From Breoghania sp. L-A4 (GTDB lineage: Bacteria; Pseudomonadota; Alphaproteobacteria; Rhizobiales; Stappiaceae): a stretch of 64,000 nt of DNA. The notes under the pieces are model-generated. The model saw only the letters and a list, made by a program, of their open reading frames with translations, was not told the DNA's origin and did no database searches. A program made the translations under genes and the position numbers. Location of the stretch: assembly GCF_003432385.1 (NCBI RefSeq), contig NZ_CP031841.1, positions 2,023,579 through 2,087,578 on the forward strand, given 5' to 3'. Below, piece after piece: positions 50,893 to 60,292 of this stretch. Each line of letters starts with the position of its first letter. Within the stretch, counting starts at the first letter, position 1.

Positions 50893-51213
50893 ATGAGCGG
50901 CAAAACCGTTACACGAGCCGACCTTTGCGAAGCGGTCTACCAGAAGGTCGGCCTCTCGCGCACGGAATCGGCGGATCTGGTCGAACAGGTCCTGTCGGAG
51001 ATTTCCGATTGTCTGGTGGCCGGCGAGGCGGTGAAGCTGTCGTCGTTCGGTTCATTCGTCGTCCGCTCCAAGGGTGAGCGGATCGGCCGCAATCCGAAGA
51101 CCGGCGAGGAGGTTCCGATTTCGCCCCGCCGCGTCATGGTATTCAAGCCAAGCAATGTCCTGAAGCAGAAGATCAATCAGGAACTGCTTGCGAACGGTTC
51201 CGGCGCCGAGTGA
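50893..51213 (+). CDS. ihfA: Integration host factor alpha subunit
   Basis: IHF is a sequence-specific DNA-bending heterodimer used in replication, recombination and transcription. The 106-residue protein starts [17 protein letters not shown] and has [27 protein letters not shown], with the [14 protein letters not shown] arm, both DNABII hallmarks. A strong ribosome site AAGGAGG precedes ATG 50893. The plsX-fabH-ihfA-merR order supports IhfA rather than HU or IhfB. Confidence 0.93.
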   Translation: MSGKTVTRADLCEAVYQKVGLSRTESADLVEQVLSEISDCLVAGEAVKLSSFGSFVVRSKGERIGRNPKTGEEVPISPRRVMVFKPSNVLKQKINQELLANGSGAE

Positions 51214-51249
51214 GCCGGACACTCCGATTTCTGAGCGTGAAGAAGCCCA

Positions 51250-52122
51250 GTGGATAAGAGTCCCGACGCTTTTCGGACGATCAGTGAGGTCGCGACGGAA
51301 CTTGATCTGCCGCAGCACGTGTTGCGCTTTTGGGAAACACGGTTTTCCCAGATCAAGCCGATGAAACGCGGCGGCGGGCGGCGGTATTACCGCCCGGAAG
51401 ACGTTGAGCTGCTGTGCGGCATCCGTCATCTCCTCTACGGCGAAGGCTATACCATCAAGGGCGTGCAGCGCATCCTGAAGGAACAGGGCGTGCGCTACGT
51501 CATGGACATCTGGCGCGAAGGCGACGAGGGGGAGGCTGACGACGCTGCCGCACCCAGCGGCGCGAAGACCGCGCGCGTCGAGCCGTCGCTGGCGTCCAAA
51601 CCATCCCGCGCACCCTCAGGATCGTCCGATGAAGCGGATGACGAGGGTTACGGCGAGCCGTCCGGCGGGGACGAGGAAGAGGCGTATGACGAGGCCGCGG
51701 CGCCTGAAACGGCTCCCGCCGCGGATCAGGTGCCCGAAATCCCGGCGATGCTCAGCCGGCGGCAGGATACAGGGACCCGGGACGCCGCGCCGCGGGCGCG
51801 TCGCCCGGAGCCGGCGGACGCAGAGGGCCCGCCGGCGCGCGGGGTGCGCGGCATTGTCCAGGAGCGCGCGTCGGGCCCGCCGGTCAACGGCGACGAGGCC
51901 GAGCGGATGCCGCGCGACGTGCTTGCCGACGATGAGGTTGGCGAGCCGGCGGCGGCGCGGTCCTCGTTCCGTTTCATGGAGCGGTTGCGTGGCGGCGAGG
52001 GCCGGCGCGACAGCGAGCAGCATGAGCCCGGCCAGCAGCTTGCCAAGGACGATATCCGCCGGCTGCAGGCGACGCTGTTTGAACTGCTCGAATGCAAGCG
52101 GCTTCTCGACCAGGCCCGCTGA
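51250..52122 (+). CDS. MerR-family regulator with a long disordered tail
   Basis: The 290-residue protein has an N-terminal MerR winged helix: [22 protein letters not shown], then [20 protein letters not shown], and a coiled [17 protein letters not shown]. From about residue 90 to 240 it is low-complexity, Asp/Glu/Ala/Pro-rich and probably disordered, ending in a helical [20 protein letters not shown]. No ligand domain is visible. It conventionally follows ihfA in Rhizobiales; the target is unknown. GTG 51250 is taken as start because it lies close before the HTH. Confidence 0.9.
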   Translation: MDKSPDAFRTISEVATELDLPQHVLRFWETRFSQIKPMKRGGGRRYYRPEDVELLCGIRHLLYGEGYTIKGVQRILKEQGVRYVMDIWREGDEGEADDAAAPSGAKTARVEPSLASKPSRAPSGSSDEADDEGYGEPSGGDEEEAYDEAAAPETAPAADQVPEIPAMLSRRQDTGTRDAAPRARRPEPADAEGPPARGVRGIVQERASGPPVNGDEAERMPRDVLADDEVGEPAAARSSFRFMERLRGGEGRRDSEQHEPGQQLAKDDIRRLQATLFELLECKRLLDQAR

Positions 52123-52206
52123 ACTGACCCCGTCCTTCCCGAAGATGCCCGGAACTGAAAGCGCGCGCGTGCGACTCCGCGCGTGAACCGGTCCGAACAA
52201 ACAAAA

Positions 52207-52240
52207 AAGGCGGATGATCGTCGTTGCGATCATCCGCCTT
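52207..52240 (+). terminator. Rho-independent terminator after merR
   Basis: AAGGCGGATGATCG-TCGTTG-CGATCATCCGCCTT is a perfect 14 bp stem with a six-base loop, followed by CAGTTTTT. It lies 84 bases after the merR stop. Confidence 0.85.
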
Positions 52241-52300
52241 CAGTTTTTGGGAGGTACAAGACCCGGCTGTCGGAGGGAGAAGACCCGGTCTTGGAAGAAA

Positions 52301-52394
52301 CCCGAACATGCTTGGAGATCATGCTCGGGCAGAGAGAAAGACTGGAGCGCTTTTCCTTCAATGGGAGGATTTGAAGTCTTGAAAAGCGCTCCAG
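52301..52394. other. Two further consecutive hairpins in the merR-small-protein gap
   Basis: CCCGAACATG pairs with CATGCTCGGG at 52301-52329 (one mismatch, nine-base loop). CTGGAGCGCTTTTC at 52342-52355 pairs perfectly with GAAAAGCGCTCCAG at 52381-52394, with an inner CTTCAA/TTGAAG stem. Together with the merR terminator these make three stems in 190 bp. The last may terminate the small gene on the opposite strand, since it precedes TCTTTCTCTC there. A short structured RNA is also possible. Its AGCGCTTTTC arms recall miniature repeat ends. Confidence 0.5.
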
Positions 52395-52478
52395 CGAAGG
52401 TGCGGAGTATCCGTGATAGCGGTCGCAGTCTGGAGGGAAGCTGCGGGTGCGCCCCGGGAGGAGGGGGCGCGGTCGCTA

Positions 52479-52628
52479 TCAGGCGGAGACGCCGCGAATG
52501 TTGTCCGCGCTGTTGCCGTTCGTCTCGGTCAGGGCGCTCTTGACGAAGCGGCCGAGAACCAGGGCGAGCGCAACGAGCGGCGCGAAGGAGTATTTCGTGT
52601 AGGTGTTCTCAAAGGTCATGCTGGTCAT
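52479..52628 (-). CDS. Small membrane protein, 49 residues
   Basis: ATG 52628 opens a 49-residue frame (MTSMTFENTYTKYSFAPLVA...) with one predicted membrane helix (residues ~13-34, ending GRFVKSAL) and a polar C-terminus. An AGGAAGG ribosome site lies 8 bp upstream, and a recognisable promoter with an operator palindrome starts about 110 bp before it. No family is recognised. These signals make it a believable gene despite its size, though coding statistics cannot be computed here. Function unknown. Confidence 0.5.
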   Translation of the reverse strand: MTSMTFENTYTKYSFAPLVALALVLGRFVKSALTETNGNSADNIRGVSA

Positions 52629-52734
52629 TGGCTTGTCCTTCCTGTTTGCAGTCCGCGGGCCGTCTCGGCGCCGTGGCTGGCTGAATTTCGTGAGTGCCAG
52701 AGCGCCACCACTCGGTGGCAATCGGTGTCTGGCA

Positions 52735-52776
52735 TCTGGTATACCAGAGATATAACGCAATTCTCGAGCAGCGCAA
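52735..52776 (-). promoter_or_regulatory. Promoter with TCTGGTATACCAGA operator for the small membrane protein
   Basis: On the minus strand TTGCGC (52776-52771) and TATATC (52754-52749) are separated by 16 bp and form a plausible sigma-70 promoter. Immediately after the -10, 52748-52735 is the perfect 14 bp palindrome TCTGGTATACCAGA, placed to cover the transcription start. A repressor bound there would block initiation. The core TGGTATACCA also occurs upstream of glyA. Confidence 0.55.
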
Positions 52777-53151
52777 TATCCCGGTCCCTGAAAATGTTGC
52801 AACGCAGATATGCATGAAACGCAGGGCTCCGGCATCCCGCGGCACCCGCAGGCGCCACACCTCACCATGTAAGAAGAAATTGTTTTATATCAAGGGTTTG
52901 ATAGGTATCTCAAATCGCTCGATAGGCATTCTCTATCATCGGGAAGGCAGCGCTCCTCCGCCGTGACGCTATGTTGCAACGCACAATATGGCGGCGCGCT
53001 CGTGCTCTTCCGGCGGCGCGTCCCCAAGCAGGCGGGGCGCGCGTGGAGGCGGCGCCTGGCGCGGCCGGCTGTGGTCGCGGACAGGCGCGGCGCATGAAGC
53101 CGCCCGCCGCCGGCGCGGCGTCGGATCGCATCTATTACGGAAGGGGAAATT
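52777..53151. other. Intergenic region, no gene seen
   Basis: About 375 bp between the small-gene promoter and tRNA-Cys hold no convincing coding frame. Composition is mixed: AT-rich at 52870-52960, GC-rich after 53000. I see no terminator or repeat that I can define. Confidence 0.4.
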
Positions 53152-53225
53152 TGGAGGCCTCGCCCGGAATCGAACCGGGGTACACGGATTTGCAATCCGT
53201 TGCGTCACCACTCCGCCACGAGGCC
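53152..53225 (-). tRNA. tRNA-Cys (GCA)
   Basis: The minus strand gives GGCCTCG at the 5' end and CGAGGCC at the 3' end (7 bp acceptor stem), discriminator T and an encoded CCA. The anticodon loop is TTGCAAA with anticodon GCA, and the T arm reads CCCGGTTCGAATCCGGG, so cysteine identity is clear. Length is 74 nt including CCA. Confidence 0.95.
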
Positions 53226-53483
53226 TCAAGCACCTGATTCCGTTCACGGAGCCGTGAACATGATTGGCGAGAGGGTTGATTAGCAGAGGTCCGGCGGCAT
53301 CACAATGGGGAGGCGCCACAATTTGCACAGCTTTGATCCGCGTCGCGAAAAATGTCGTTTCCGCGCGTGGCTATGACGCGTCGGCGGCCAAATGCGCGGG
53401 CCTGTCCGGCGGTGGCCCTTGTCAGGGGGTGTTGGGGGGCTAATGAACCGTGAGCCAAGGCAATCGGACAGGACGAGGGTGTG

Positions 53484-54154
53484 ATGGGCGATTTCGCGGT
53501 AGCCCGCCAGCGGATGGTGGATAACCAGTTGCGCACGAACGATGTGACGGATCTGCGGATCCTCGACGCGATGGGCGCCGTGCCGCGCGAGTTGTTCCTC
53601 CCCAAGACGCGCCGTCCGGTCGCCTATATCGACGACGACGTCGCGATCCGCGATGCCGGCGACGGCAGCCCCGCCCGCTATCTCATGAAGCCGCATGTCT
53701 TCGCCCGGCTGGTCCAGCTTGCCGAGATCGAGCCTGACGATCTGGTGCTGGTGGTCGGGTGCGCCACGGGGTATTCGGTCGCCGTTCTGGCGCGAATCGC
53801 CGGCTCCGTCGTGGGGCTTGAGGCGGACGCGGAACTCGCGGCCGCGGCCGGCGAGATTCTGGTCGACGAGGGCATCGACAACGCCGCGGTGGTGACCGGT
53901 GACCCCGGCGCCGGTCTGCCCGACGAGGGCCCCTATGATGTGATCGTTGTTGACGGCGCCATCGAGGAGCTTCCCGACGCGCTCACCGCCCAGCTCAAGG
54001 AGGGCGGACGCCTGGTGTGCGTGCGGGTCAGGGCAACGCCGCGGAAGCCTTGCTGATGACCCGCAGCGGCGATGCCGTGGGTGCCCGCGCCGCCTTCAAC
54101 GCGGCGGTGCATCCGTTGCCCGGATTTGAGCGTCCCCGCGCCTTCGTGTTCTAG
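53484..54154 (+). CDS. pcm: Protein-L-isoaspartate O-methyltransferase; frame broken once as read
   Basis: This SAM-dependent methyltransferase is related to enzymes repairing isoaspartyl residues. It has ARQRMVDNQLRTNDVTD near the start, PRELFLPKTRRPVAYIDDD, the SAM motif VLVVGCATGYSVAVLAR and YDVIVVDGAIEELPDAL. As written the frame stops after GGRLVCVR; adding one G to the GGG run at 54025-54027 gives GQGNAAEALL and a natural end at 54154 (RAFVF), about 223 residues from ATG 53484. A GTG directly before it is an alternative start. The SAM loop begins VVGCATG rather than the usual VLEIGTGSG, as in alphaproteobacterial pcm homologs next to tolC. Confidence 0.88.
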
Positions 54155-54796
54155 AGTCCTGAAGCAACTTCAATCACTTGAATGCGCCCGGCGAAGCCCT
54201 TTCGCCGGATTGACCCTGCGTGAATCCGCCGCGCCAGCCTGTTGCCCTGAAGCCTCAATTAGGGTTTTTTTAACACTTGCTCCCTCGGGCGGTTAAAAAG
54301 CGGCGCCATCGGTCCTACTATCAATGGCAAGCGGGTCAGGCATGGGCGGCTGCTGGCGTGAGCTGGTTTAAGTCGTTCTGTCGGCTGCGTTTATGGCGGT
54401 TTCGTTTTTGGCGGCGATGCGCGACGGTTGGCCTTGTTCCCCATGGGGGCGGCGCCAGCCGCGTTGCATTGTGTGACAGTCTCGATCTTTCCACAGCCCC
54501 CTGTGTGAAACCTGGATCGATCGGCGGGGTGTCCGGGCTGGGTGGGTCCAGCCGGAGGCGGTCTGTTCGCCTTTGAATGGAATGAAGTGCCGTGTGGCGG
54601 GCCGGGCTGTCGTGGACGGGCGGTTTTGTCGCGAACACGCCGGTTCTCCGGCGATAAGGATGCTCTCCGGTGCGCGTGGCGGCGCAGAATGCGGGAGTCG
54701 GGGCTGTTGGCGATCGGACGGTGGCGCGTTGCCGCCGAACCAGCGCCCCGGATGCAGGAGCGGCGGCCGCAACGGCTGTCGCGAGAGGCGCTTAGT
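54155..54796. other. Long gap between pcm and tolC
   Basis: About 640 bp contain no convincing gene; the antisense frame over tolC extends into it but is a GC shadow. TTTTTAAC at 54267-54274 and GTTAAAAA at 54292-54299 form an inverted repeat 17 bp apart, a candidate promoter or operator. Regulation of tolC probably resides here. Confidence 0.4.
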
Positions 54797-56182
54797 ATGA
54801 GGCATCGCGCAGTGAGTATTCGTAAATCGGCCGCAAGTGCGGCGGCGTTGTTGGGGCTTGTGTGCTCGGTTGCCGGCGCGGATGCGCAGACGCTGAACAA
54901 TGCGTTGGCGGCGGCCTATTCCAACAATCCGACCCTGAACGCGGCGCGTGCCGAGTTGCGCGGCGTGGACGAAGGCGTCGCGCAGGCCCTGTCCGGCTGG
55001 CGCCCGCAGGTCTTCGGCAGTCTCAGCGCGGGGCATACGTCCACCTATCCCCGGCCGGGGTCGAGCACCCACCAGAACACCGCCACCGTCGGCGTGCAGA
55101 TCGACCAGCCGCTGTTCCGCGGCTTTCGCACGGTCAACGGCACCCGTCAGGCGGAGGCCGCGGTCAGCGCGCAGCGCGAGAGCCTGCGCTCGACCGAGCA
55201 GACGGTCATGTTCGACGCGGCTCAGGCCTACATGGACGTGATCCGCGACACCGCGATCGTCTCGCTGCGCCGCTCCGACATCAAGTTCCTCGATGAGCAG
55301 GTGCGCGCGGCGCGCGACCGTTTCCAGGTTGGCGAGGGGACCCGAACCGACACCGCGCAGGCCGACGCCCGGCTCGCGGCCGCCCAATCGTCGCTCAACC
55401 TGGCGCTCGCCAACCTCAACGCCAGCCGCGCGGTGTTCCGCCAGGTGATCGGCGTTGACGCCAACTCGCTGGTGCCCAATACCGACATCCGCCGCCTGGT
55501 GCCCAGGTCGATGGAAAGCGCCATCGCCAGCGGCACTGCCAACCATCCGGCCATTCTCGCCGCGCAGTTCAACACCGACGCCGCGGCCTTCAACGTGAAG
55601 TCGATCGAAGGCGAGCTGCTTCCGACCGTCTCGCTGGAAGGCAACCTGGCGCACCAGTGGAACCCGTCCAGCACCGGCGCGATCAACGACGCCAGCAGCG
55701 CTTCGGTCTTCGGCCGGGTGTCCGTGCCCATCTACCAGGGCGGCGCCGTGTCCTCGCGGGTACGCCAGGCCAAGGAGCAACTGGGCAATGCGCGCATTCT
55801 CGTGGACGTCGCCCGCGACCAGGTGCGGGCCGCCGTCGTGGCCACCTGGGGGCAGTTCCAGGCGGCCGAGGCGTCCATTGTCGCCGCGCGGTCGCAGGTC
55901 GAGGCCTCGCAATTGGCCCTCAGCGGCGTTGTCGAGGAGCAGCGTGTCGGTCAGCGCACGACGCTCGACGTGCTCGATTCCCAGCGTGAATTGATCACCG
56001 CCCAGGTCACCCTCGTCACCGCCCAGCGCGACAGCCTCGTGGCGGCGTTTGCGCTGGTTTCCGCCATCGGGCGCCTCACGTCCGAGCATTTGCAGCTTCA
56101 CGTTGCCCGCTACGACCCGGTCGAGCACGCCGGCAAGGTGCGCGACAAGTGGTTCGGCCTGCGCACCCCCGATGGTCGTTGA
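54797..56182 (+). CDS. tolC: TolC-family outer membrane protein
   Basis: TolC proteins form the outer-membrane channel of type I secretion and efflux systems. The 461-residue protein has a signal peptide ending near AGADAQ, then ALAAAYSNNPTLNAARAELRG in the first helical hairpin and GVQIDQPLFRGFRTVNGTRQAEAAV (split at the conserved strand). In the second repeat are VSVPIYQGGAVSSRVRQAKE and QRVGQRTTLDVLDSQREL. ATG 54797 begins a normal signal peptide. It lies in the conserved pcm-tolC-popZ-valS order. Confidence 0.92.
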   Translation: MRHRAVSIRKSAASAAALLGLVCSVAGADAQTLNNALAAAYSNNPTLNAARAELRGVDEGVAQALSGWRPQVFGSLSAGHTSTYPRPGSSTHQNTATVGVQIDQPLFRGFRTVNGTRQAEAAVSAQRESLRSTEQTVMFDAAQAYMDVIRDTAIVSLRRSDIKFLDEQVRAARDRFQVGEGTRTDTAQADARLAAAQSSLNLALANLNASRAVFRQVIGVDANSLVPNTDIRRLVPRSMESAIASGTANHPAILAAQFNTDAAAFNVKSIEGELLPTVSLEGNLAHQWNPSSTGAINDASSASVFGRVSVPIYQGGAVSSRVRQAKEQLGNARILVDVARDQVRAAVVATWGQFQAAEASIVAARSQVEASQLALSGVVEEQRVGQRTTLDVLDSQRELITAQVTLVTAQRDSLVAAFALVSAIGRLTSEHLQLHVARYDPVEHAGKVRDKWFGLRTPDGR

Positions 56183-56322
56183 ACGGGGATAACCCCCATT
56201 GGGAAAAGCCGGAATTTCCGAACAGGTTAAGGAAGGGTTATAGTTACCAGGATGCGAATCGCTGCAAGAGCCATTGCGGCGGTTCGGGTATGCGGTGGTA
56301 GTTACTTGTTTTGGGGGATGTC

Positions 56323-57135
56323 ATGGCGAAGGCTGGACAGGCCCAGGAACCTTCCATGGAGGAGATCCTGGCATCTATTCGCCGAATAATCTCCGACGAA
56401 GATGCGCCAGAGGCGGCGGAAGCCGCCGGCCCAACGTCTGATGCGGATGCGACCCCGGAACCGGAAGCAGTGGAAATGGCAGCTGAACTCGATCCGGAAG
56501 CCGGGATGTCTCAGGACGACCTGGACAAGCTGTTCGATGAAGATGGTGGCGGCTTTGATGTCGCTGAAGCTGAGCCGGATCCGGAACCTGTCGAGGAAGA
56601 TCCCTTCGAGGCGGCCGAGGAAGCCGCCGGGGACGATGACTCCATTCTTGAGCTGACGGAGGACTTCGCGGTCGATCCGGATGACGTCGACATGGTCGAC
56701 ATGGAAGCCGCGATGGCGTCGGGCGATGGCGACATCGCCTTCGAGGGCGCATCCGAGGACGAAAGCGAGGCGGATGCCGCCTTCGCCAAGGCCGCGGCCG
56801 AAGCGGAAGCCGCCGAGGCCGCGAAGGCGGCAGCGCGCAAGGCCGCACCGCGGCACGAGCCGGTGATGGACGCGTCGGAATACAAGCCGATCCCCGACCA
56901 CATCGAGCCCATCGCGGACCAGGAAGCTTTGCTCTCGGCCCTGACGGGCGGCGCCGTTTCGTCGGCTTTCAGCAGCCTGAACCACACGGTTCTGTCCAAC
57001 AACGGCAAGACGCTGGACGACCTGGTGCGTGAGATGCTGCGGCCGATGCTCAAGGCCTGGCTGGAGGCCAACCTGCCGACGGTGGTCGAGCGCATGGTGC
57101 GGCAGGAAATCGAACGCGTCTCGCGCGGCCGCTGA
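56323..57135 (+). CDS. popZ: Polar organising protein PopZ (DUF2497)
   Basis: PopZ forms a polar matrix that anchors the chromosome origin and recruits cell-cycle proteins in alphaproteobacteria. The 270-residue protein has the N-terminal SMEEILASIRRIISDE client-binding helix, a long acidic disordered middle rich in Asp, Glu, Ala and Pro (about 40-200), and the C-terminal oligomerisation block LVREMLRPMLKAWLEANLPTVV...QEIERVSRG. ATG 56323 follows a GGGGGA site; TTG 56311 is an alternative. A terminator follows and valS is next. Confidence 0.92.
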   Translation: MAKAGQAQEPSMEEILASIRRIISDEDAPEAAEAAGPTSDADATPEPEAVEMAAELDPEAGMSQDDLDKLFDEDGGGFDVAEAEPDPEPVEEDPFEAAEEAAGDDDSILELTEDFAVDPDDVDMVDMEAAMASGDGDIAFEGASEDESEADAAFAKAAAEAEAAEAAKAAARKAAPRHEPVMDASEYKPIPDHIEPIADQEALLSALTGGAVSSAFSSLNHTVLSNNGKTLDDLVREMLRPMLKAWLEANLPTVVERMVRQEIERVSRGR

Positions 57136-57168
57136 CCGCGTCATCTCCTCAGACGGCACAAATTCGCG

Positions 57169-57192
57169 AACGCCGCCCCTTTGGGCGGCGTT
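57169..57192 (+). terminator. Rho-independent terminator after popZ
   Basis: AACGCCGCCC-CTTT-GGGCGGCGTT is a perfect 10 bp stem with a four-base loop followed by TTCGTTTG, 34 bases after the popZ stop. It separates popZ from valS. Confidence 0.85.
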
Positions 57193-57267
57193 TTCGTTTG
57201 TGTCCGGTTGATTGATGCCCCCATTTGGCATTACACGCAGACACCACGAAATTTCGAGACGGGTTCC

Positions 57268-60122
57268 ATGCTGGACAAGACCTATGACGCGGCGGCGATC
57301 GAGCCGAGGATTTACCAGGCTTGGGAAGAGGCGGGCGCATTTGCCGCCGGCGCCGGCGCCAAGCCGGGCGCGGACGCCTATTCCATCGTCATTCCGCCGC
57401 CCAACGTCACGGGCTCCCTGCACATGGGCCACGCGCTCAACAACACGCTGCAGGACATCCTGATCCGCCGCGCCCGCATGCTGGGCAAGGACGTCCTGTG
57501 GCAGCCGGGCATGGATCACGCCGGCATCGCCACCCAGATGGTCGTCGAGCGCCAGATGGCCGATCGCGGCGAGCCCGGGCGCCGCGACATCGGCCGCGAG
57601 GCCTTCGTGGAGAAGGTCTGGGCGTGGAAAGAGGAATCCGGCGGCACGATCATCAACCAGCTCAAGCGGCTTGGTGCGTCCTGCGACTGGTCGCGCGAGC
57701 GCTTCACCATGGACGAGGGCCTGTCGAAGGCCGTGCTCAAGGTGTTTGTCGAGCTGTATCGCGAAGGCCTGATCTATCGCGGCAAGCGGCTGGTCAACTG
57801 GGATCCGAAGTTCGAGACCGCTATTTCCGACCTCGAGGTGGAGAACACCGAGGTCGACGGCCACATGTGGCACTTCAAGTACCCGCTGGCCGGCGGCGAG
57901 ACCTACGAATACGTCGAGAAGGACGAGGACGGCGCCGTCATCCTCCGCGAGACGCGCGACTATATCTCGATCGCCACCACCCGGCCCGAGACGATGCTGG
58001 GCGACGGCGCGGTCGCCGTGCACCCGTCGGACGAGCGCTACGCGCCGATCGTCGGCAAGCTGTGCGAGATCCCGGTGGGGCCGAAGGAACACCGCCGCCG
58101 CATTCCGATCATCACCGACGAGTATCCTGACCCCACGTTCGGCTCGGGCGCGGTGAAGATCACCGGCGCGCACGACTTCAACGATTACCAGGTCGCCAGG
58201 CGCAACGGCATCCCGCTCTACCGGCTGATGAACGAGCAAGCCGCCATGCGGTCCGACGGACCGGCCTATGCCGACTGCGCGGCCATGGCGCGCGTCATCG
58301 TCGAAAGCGGCGCGCTGCCCGGCGAGGCCGAGGTCGACGCCATCAACCTGGTGCCCGATGAGTACCGGGGCTGGACCGCTTCGACGCGCGCGAAAAGATC
58401 ATTGCCGCGATCACCGCCGAGGGCCTGGCCGTCACCACGACGGACGAGGAGGGCGCCACGGTTCCCTTCGTCGAGAACAAGAAGATCATGCAGCCCTTCG
58501 GCGACCGCTCCCATGTGGTCATCGAGCCGATGCTGACCGACCAGTGGTTCGCCGACGCCAAGACGCTGGCCCAGCCGGCCATCGCGTCGGTGCGCGAGGG
58601 CCGCACCAACTTCGTGCCCAAGAACTGGGAGAAGACCTACTTCGAGTGGATGGAGAACATCGAGCCCTGGTGCATCTCGCGCCAGCTCTGGTGGGGCCAT
58701 CAGATCCCGGCGTGGTTCGGTCCCGACGGCAAGCATTTCGTCGGCTACACCGAGGAAGAGGCGGCAGCCGAGGCCGCCGCCCACTATGGCGAGGCCGTGA
58801 CGCTCACGCGCGATCCCGACGTGCTCGACACCTGGTTCTCCTCCGCCCTGTGGCCGTTCTCGACCATGGGCTGGCCGGACGAGACGGCGGAGCTCGAGCG
58901 CTATTATCCCACCTCGGTGCTAATCACCGGCTTCGACATCATCTTCTTCTGGGTCGCCCGGATGATGATGTTCGGCAACAAGTTCATGGGCACCGAGCCT
59001 TTCGCCGACATCTATATCCATGCGCTGGTCCGTGACGAGAACGGCGCCAAGATGTCGAAGTCCAAGGGCAACGTCATCGATCCGCTGTCGCTGATCGACG
59101 AATACGGCGCCGACGCGCTGCGCTTCACGCTGGCCGCCATGGCGGCGCAGGGCCGCGACATCCGCCTTGCCACCTCCCGCGTCGAGGGCTACCGCAACTT
59201 CGCCACCAAGCTGTGGAACGCCACGCGCTTTCTGGAGATGAACGAATGCGCGCGGATTGAGGGTTTCGATCCCGCCTCCGTCACCCAGACGCTCAACCGC
59301 TGGATCGTCACCGAGACCGCGCGCTGCGTCTCCGATGTGGGCGCGGCACTCGACGGCTACCGCTTCAACGACGCCGCCGGCGCCGTCTACCGTTTCGTCT
59401 GGAACACCTTCTGCGATTGGTACATCGAGCTGGCCAAGCCCGCGCTCAACGGCGACGACGCGGCGCTGAAGGCGGAAACCCGCGCCACCGCCGCCTGGGC
59501 GGTCGACGAGATCCTGAAGGTGCTGCATCCCTTCATGCCGTTCATCACCGAGGAGCTGTGGCAGCGCATCGGCGAGACGGGCGCCCCGCGCAACGCGCCG
59601 CTGGCGCTCACCGCCTGGCCGGAGCTCGAGGCGAGCGACGAGGATGCGGCGGGCGAGATCAACTGGCTGATCGACATGATCACCCAGATCCGCTCGGTGC
59701 GCTCGGAATCCAACGTGCCCGCCGGCGCCAGGGTGCCGCTGGTCATCGTCGGCGCCTCCGCCGTAACGATGGGCCGGCTTGAGACGCAAGGCCCCGCCCT
59801 GCGCCAGTTGGCGCGGGTCGAGAGCATCGAGATGGCGGACGCGGCGCCCAAGGGCTCCGCGCAGATCGTCGTCGGCGAAGCCACCGTCTGCCTGCCGCTT
59901 GCGGGCGTCGTCGATCTCGATGGCGAGAAGGCGCGGCTGACCAAGGAAATCGGCAAGATCGACGCCGATATCGAGCGCATCGACAAGAAGCTGGCCAATC
60001 CGAAGTTCGTCGAGAAGGCGCCCGAAGAGGTGGTCGCCGGCGAGAAGGAAAAGCGCGACGAGTTCGTCGCCCGGCGCGAGAAGGTTGAGGCGGCCCTGCG
60101 CCGTCTGGGCGACGCCGCCTGA
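57268..60122 (+). CDS. valS: Valyl-tRNA synthetase; frame broken once as read
   Basis: ValRS charges tRNA-Val. The N-terminal part has the HIGH-type motif [11 protein letters not shown] and the C-terminal part has [12 protein letters not shown], an editing domain, anticodon-binding domain and a coiled-coil tail ([21 protein letters not shown]). Adding one G to the GGGG run at 58367-58370 converts GWTAST into [14 protein letters not shown] and restores a 951-residue frame. As read, the protein would stop at about residue 420. An essential single-copy synthetase should be intact, so this is the strongest argument that the break is a sequence error. Confidence 0.96.
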
Positions 60123-60153
60123 TCGCCGGTCTCCGATGATGCGCCATGACCAC

Positions 60154-60186
60154 GGCGCGGTGTTTTTTTGAGAATGACACCGCGCC
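60154..60186. other. Perfect hairpin with T-rich loop after valS
   Basis: GGCGCGGTGT at 60154-60163 pairs perfectly with ACACCGCGCC at 60177-60186, leaving a 13-base loop that begins TTTTTT. An alternative shorter stem, GCGCC/GGCGC, would place the T-run after the stem as a terminator. The two foldings are mutually exclusive, which is the layout of an attenuator, but it lies after the valS stop. Confidence 0.45.
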
Positions 60187-60292
60187 GCCACATCTTGGCG
60201 CGATTGACGAGCCAAAAGCCAAGGCTGTTCAAGGTCTCACGAATCAGGCCTGTTTGCTGACTAGGGCGCGTGACGCGCCGCGAGAACGAGTG

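Noticed and set aside
52123-52300. tRNA-Pro expected after merR in related genomes
   Set aside because: No cloverleaf, anticodon or T-arm sequence is present here; only hairpins are seen.
54368-58239. Long minus-strand frames opposite tolC, popZ and valS
   Set aside because: All are shadows of conserved plus-strand genes with typical mirror composition.
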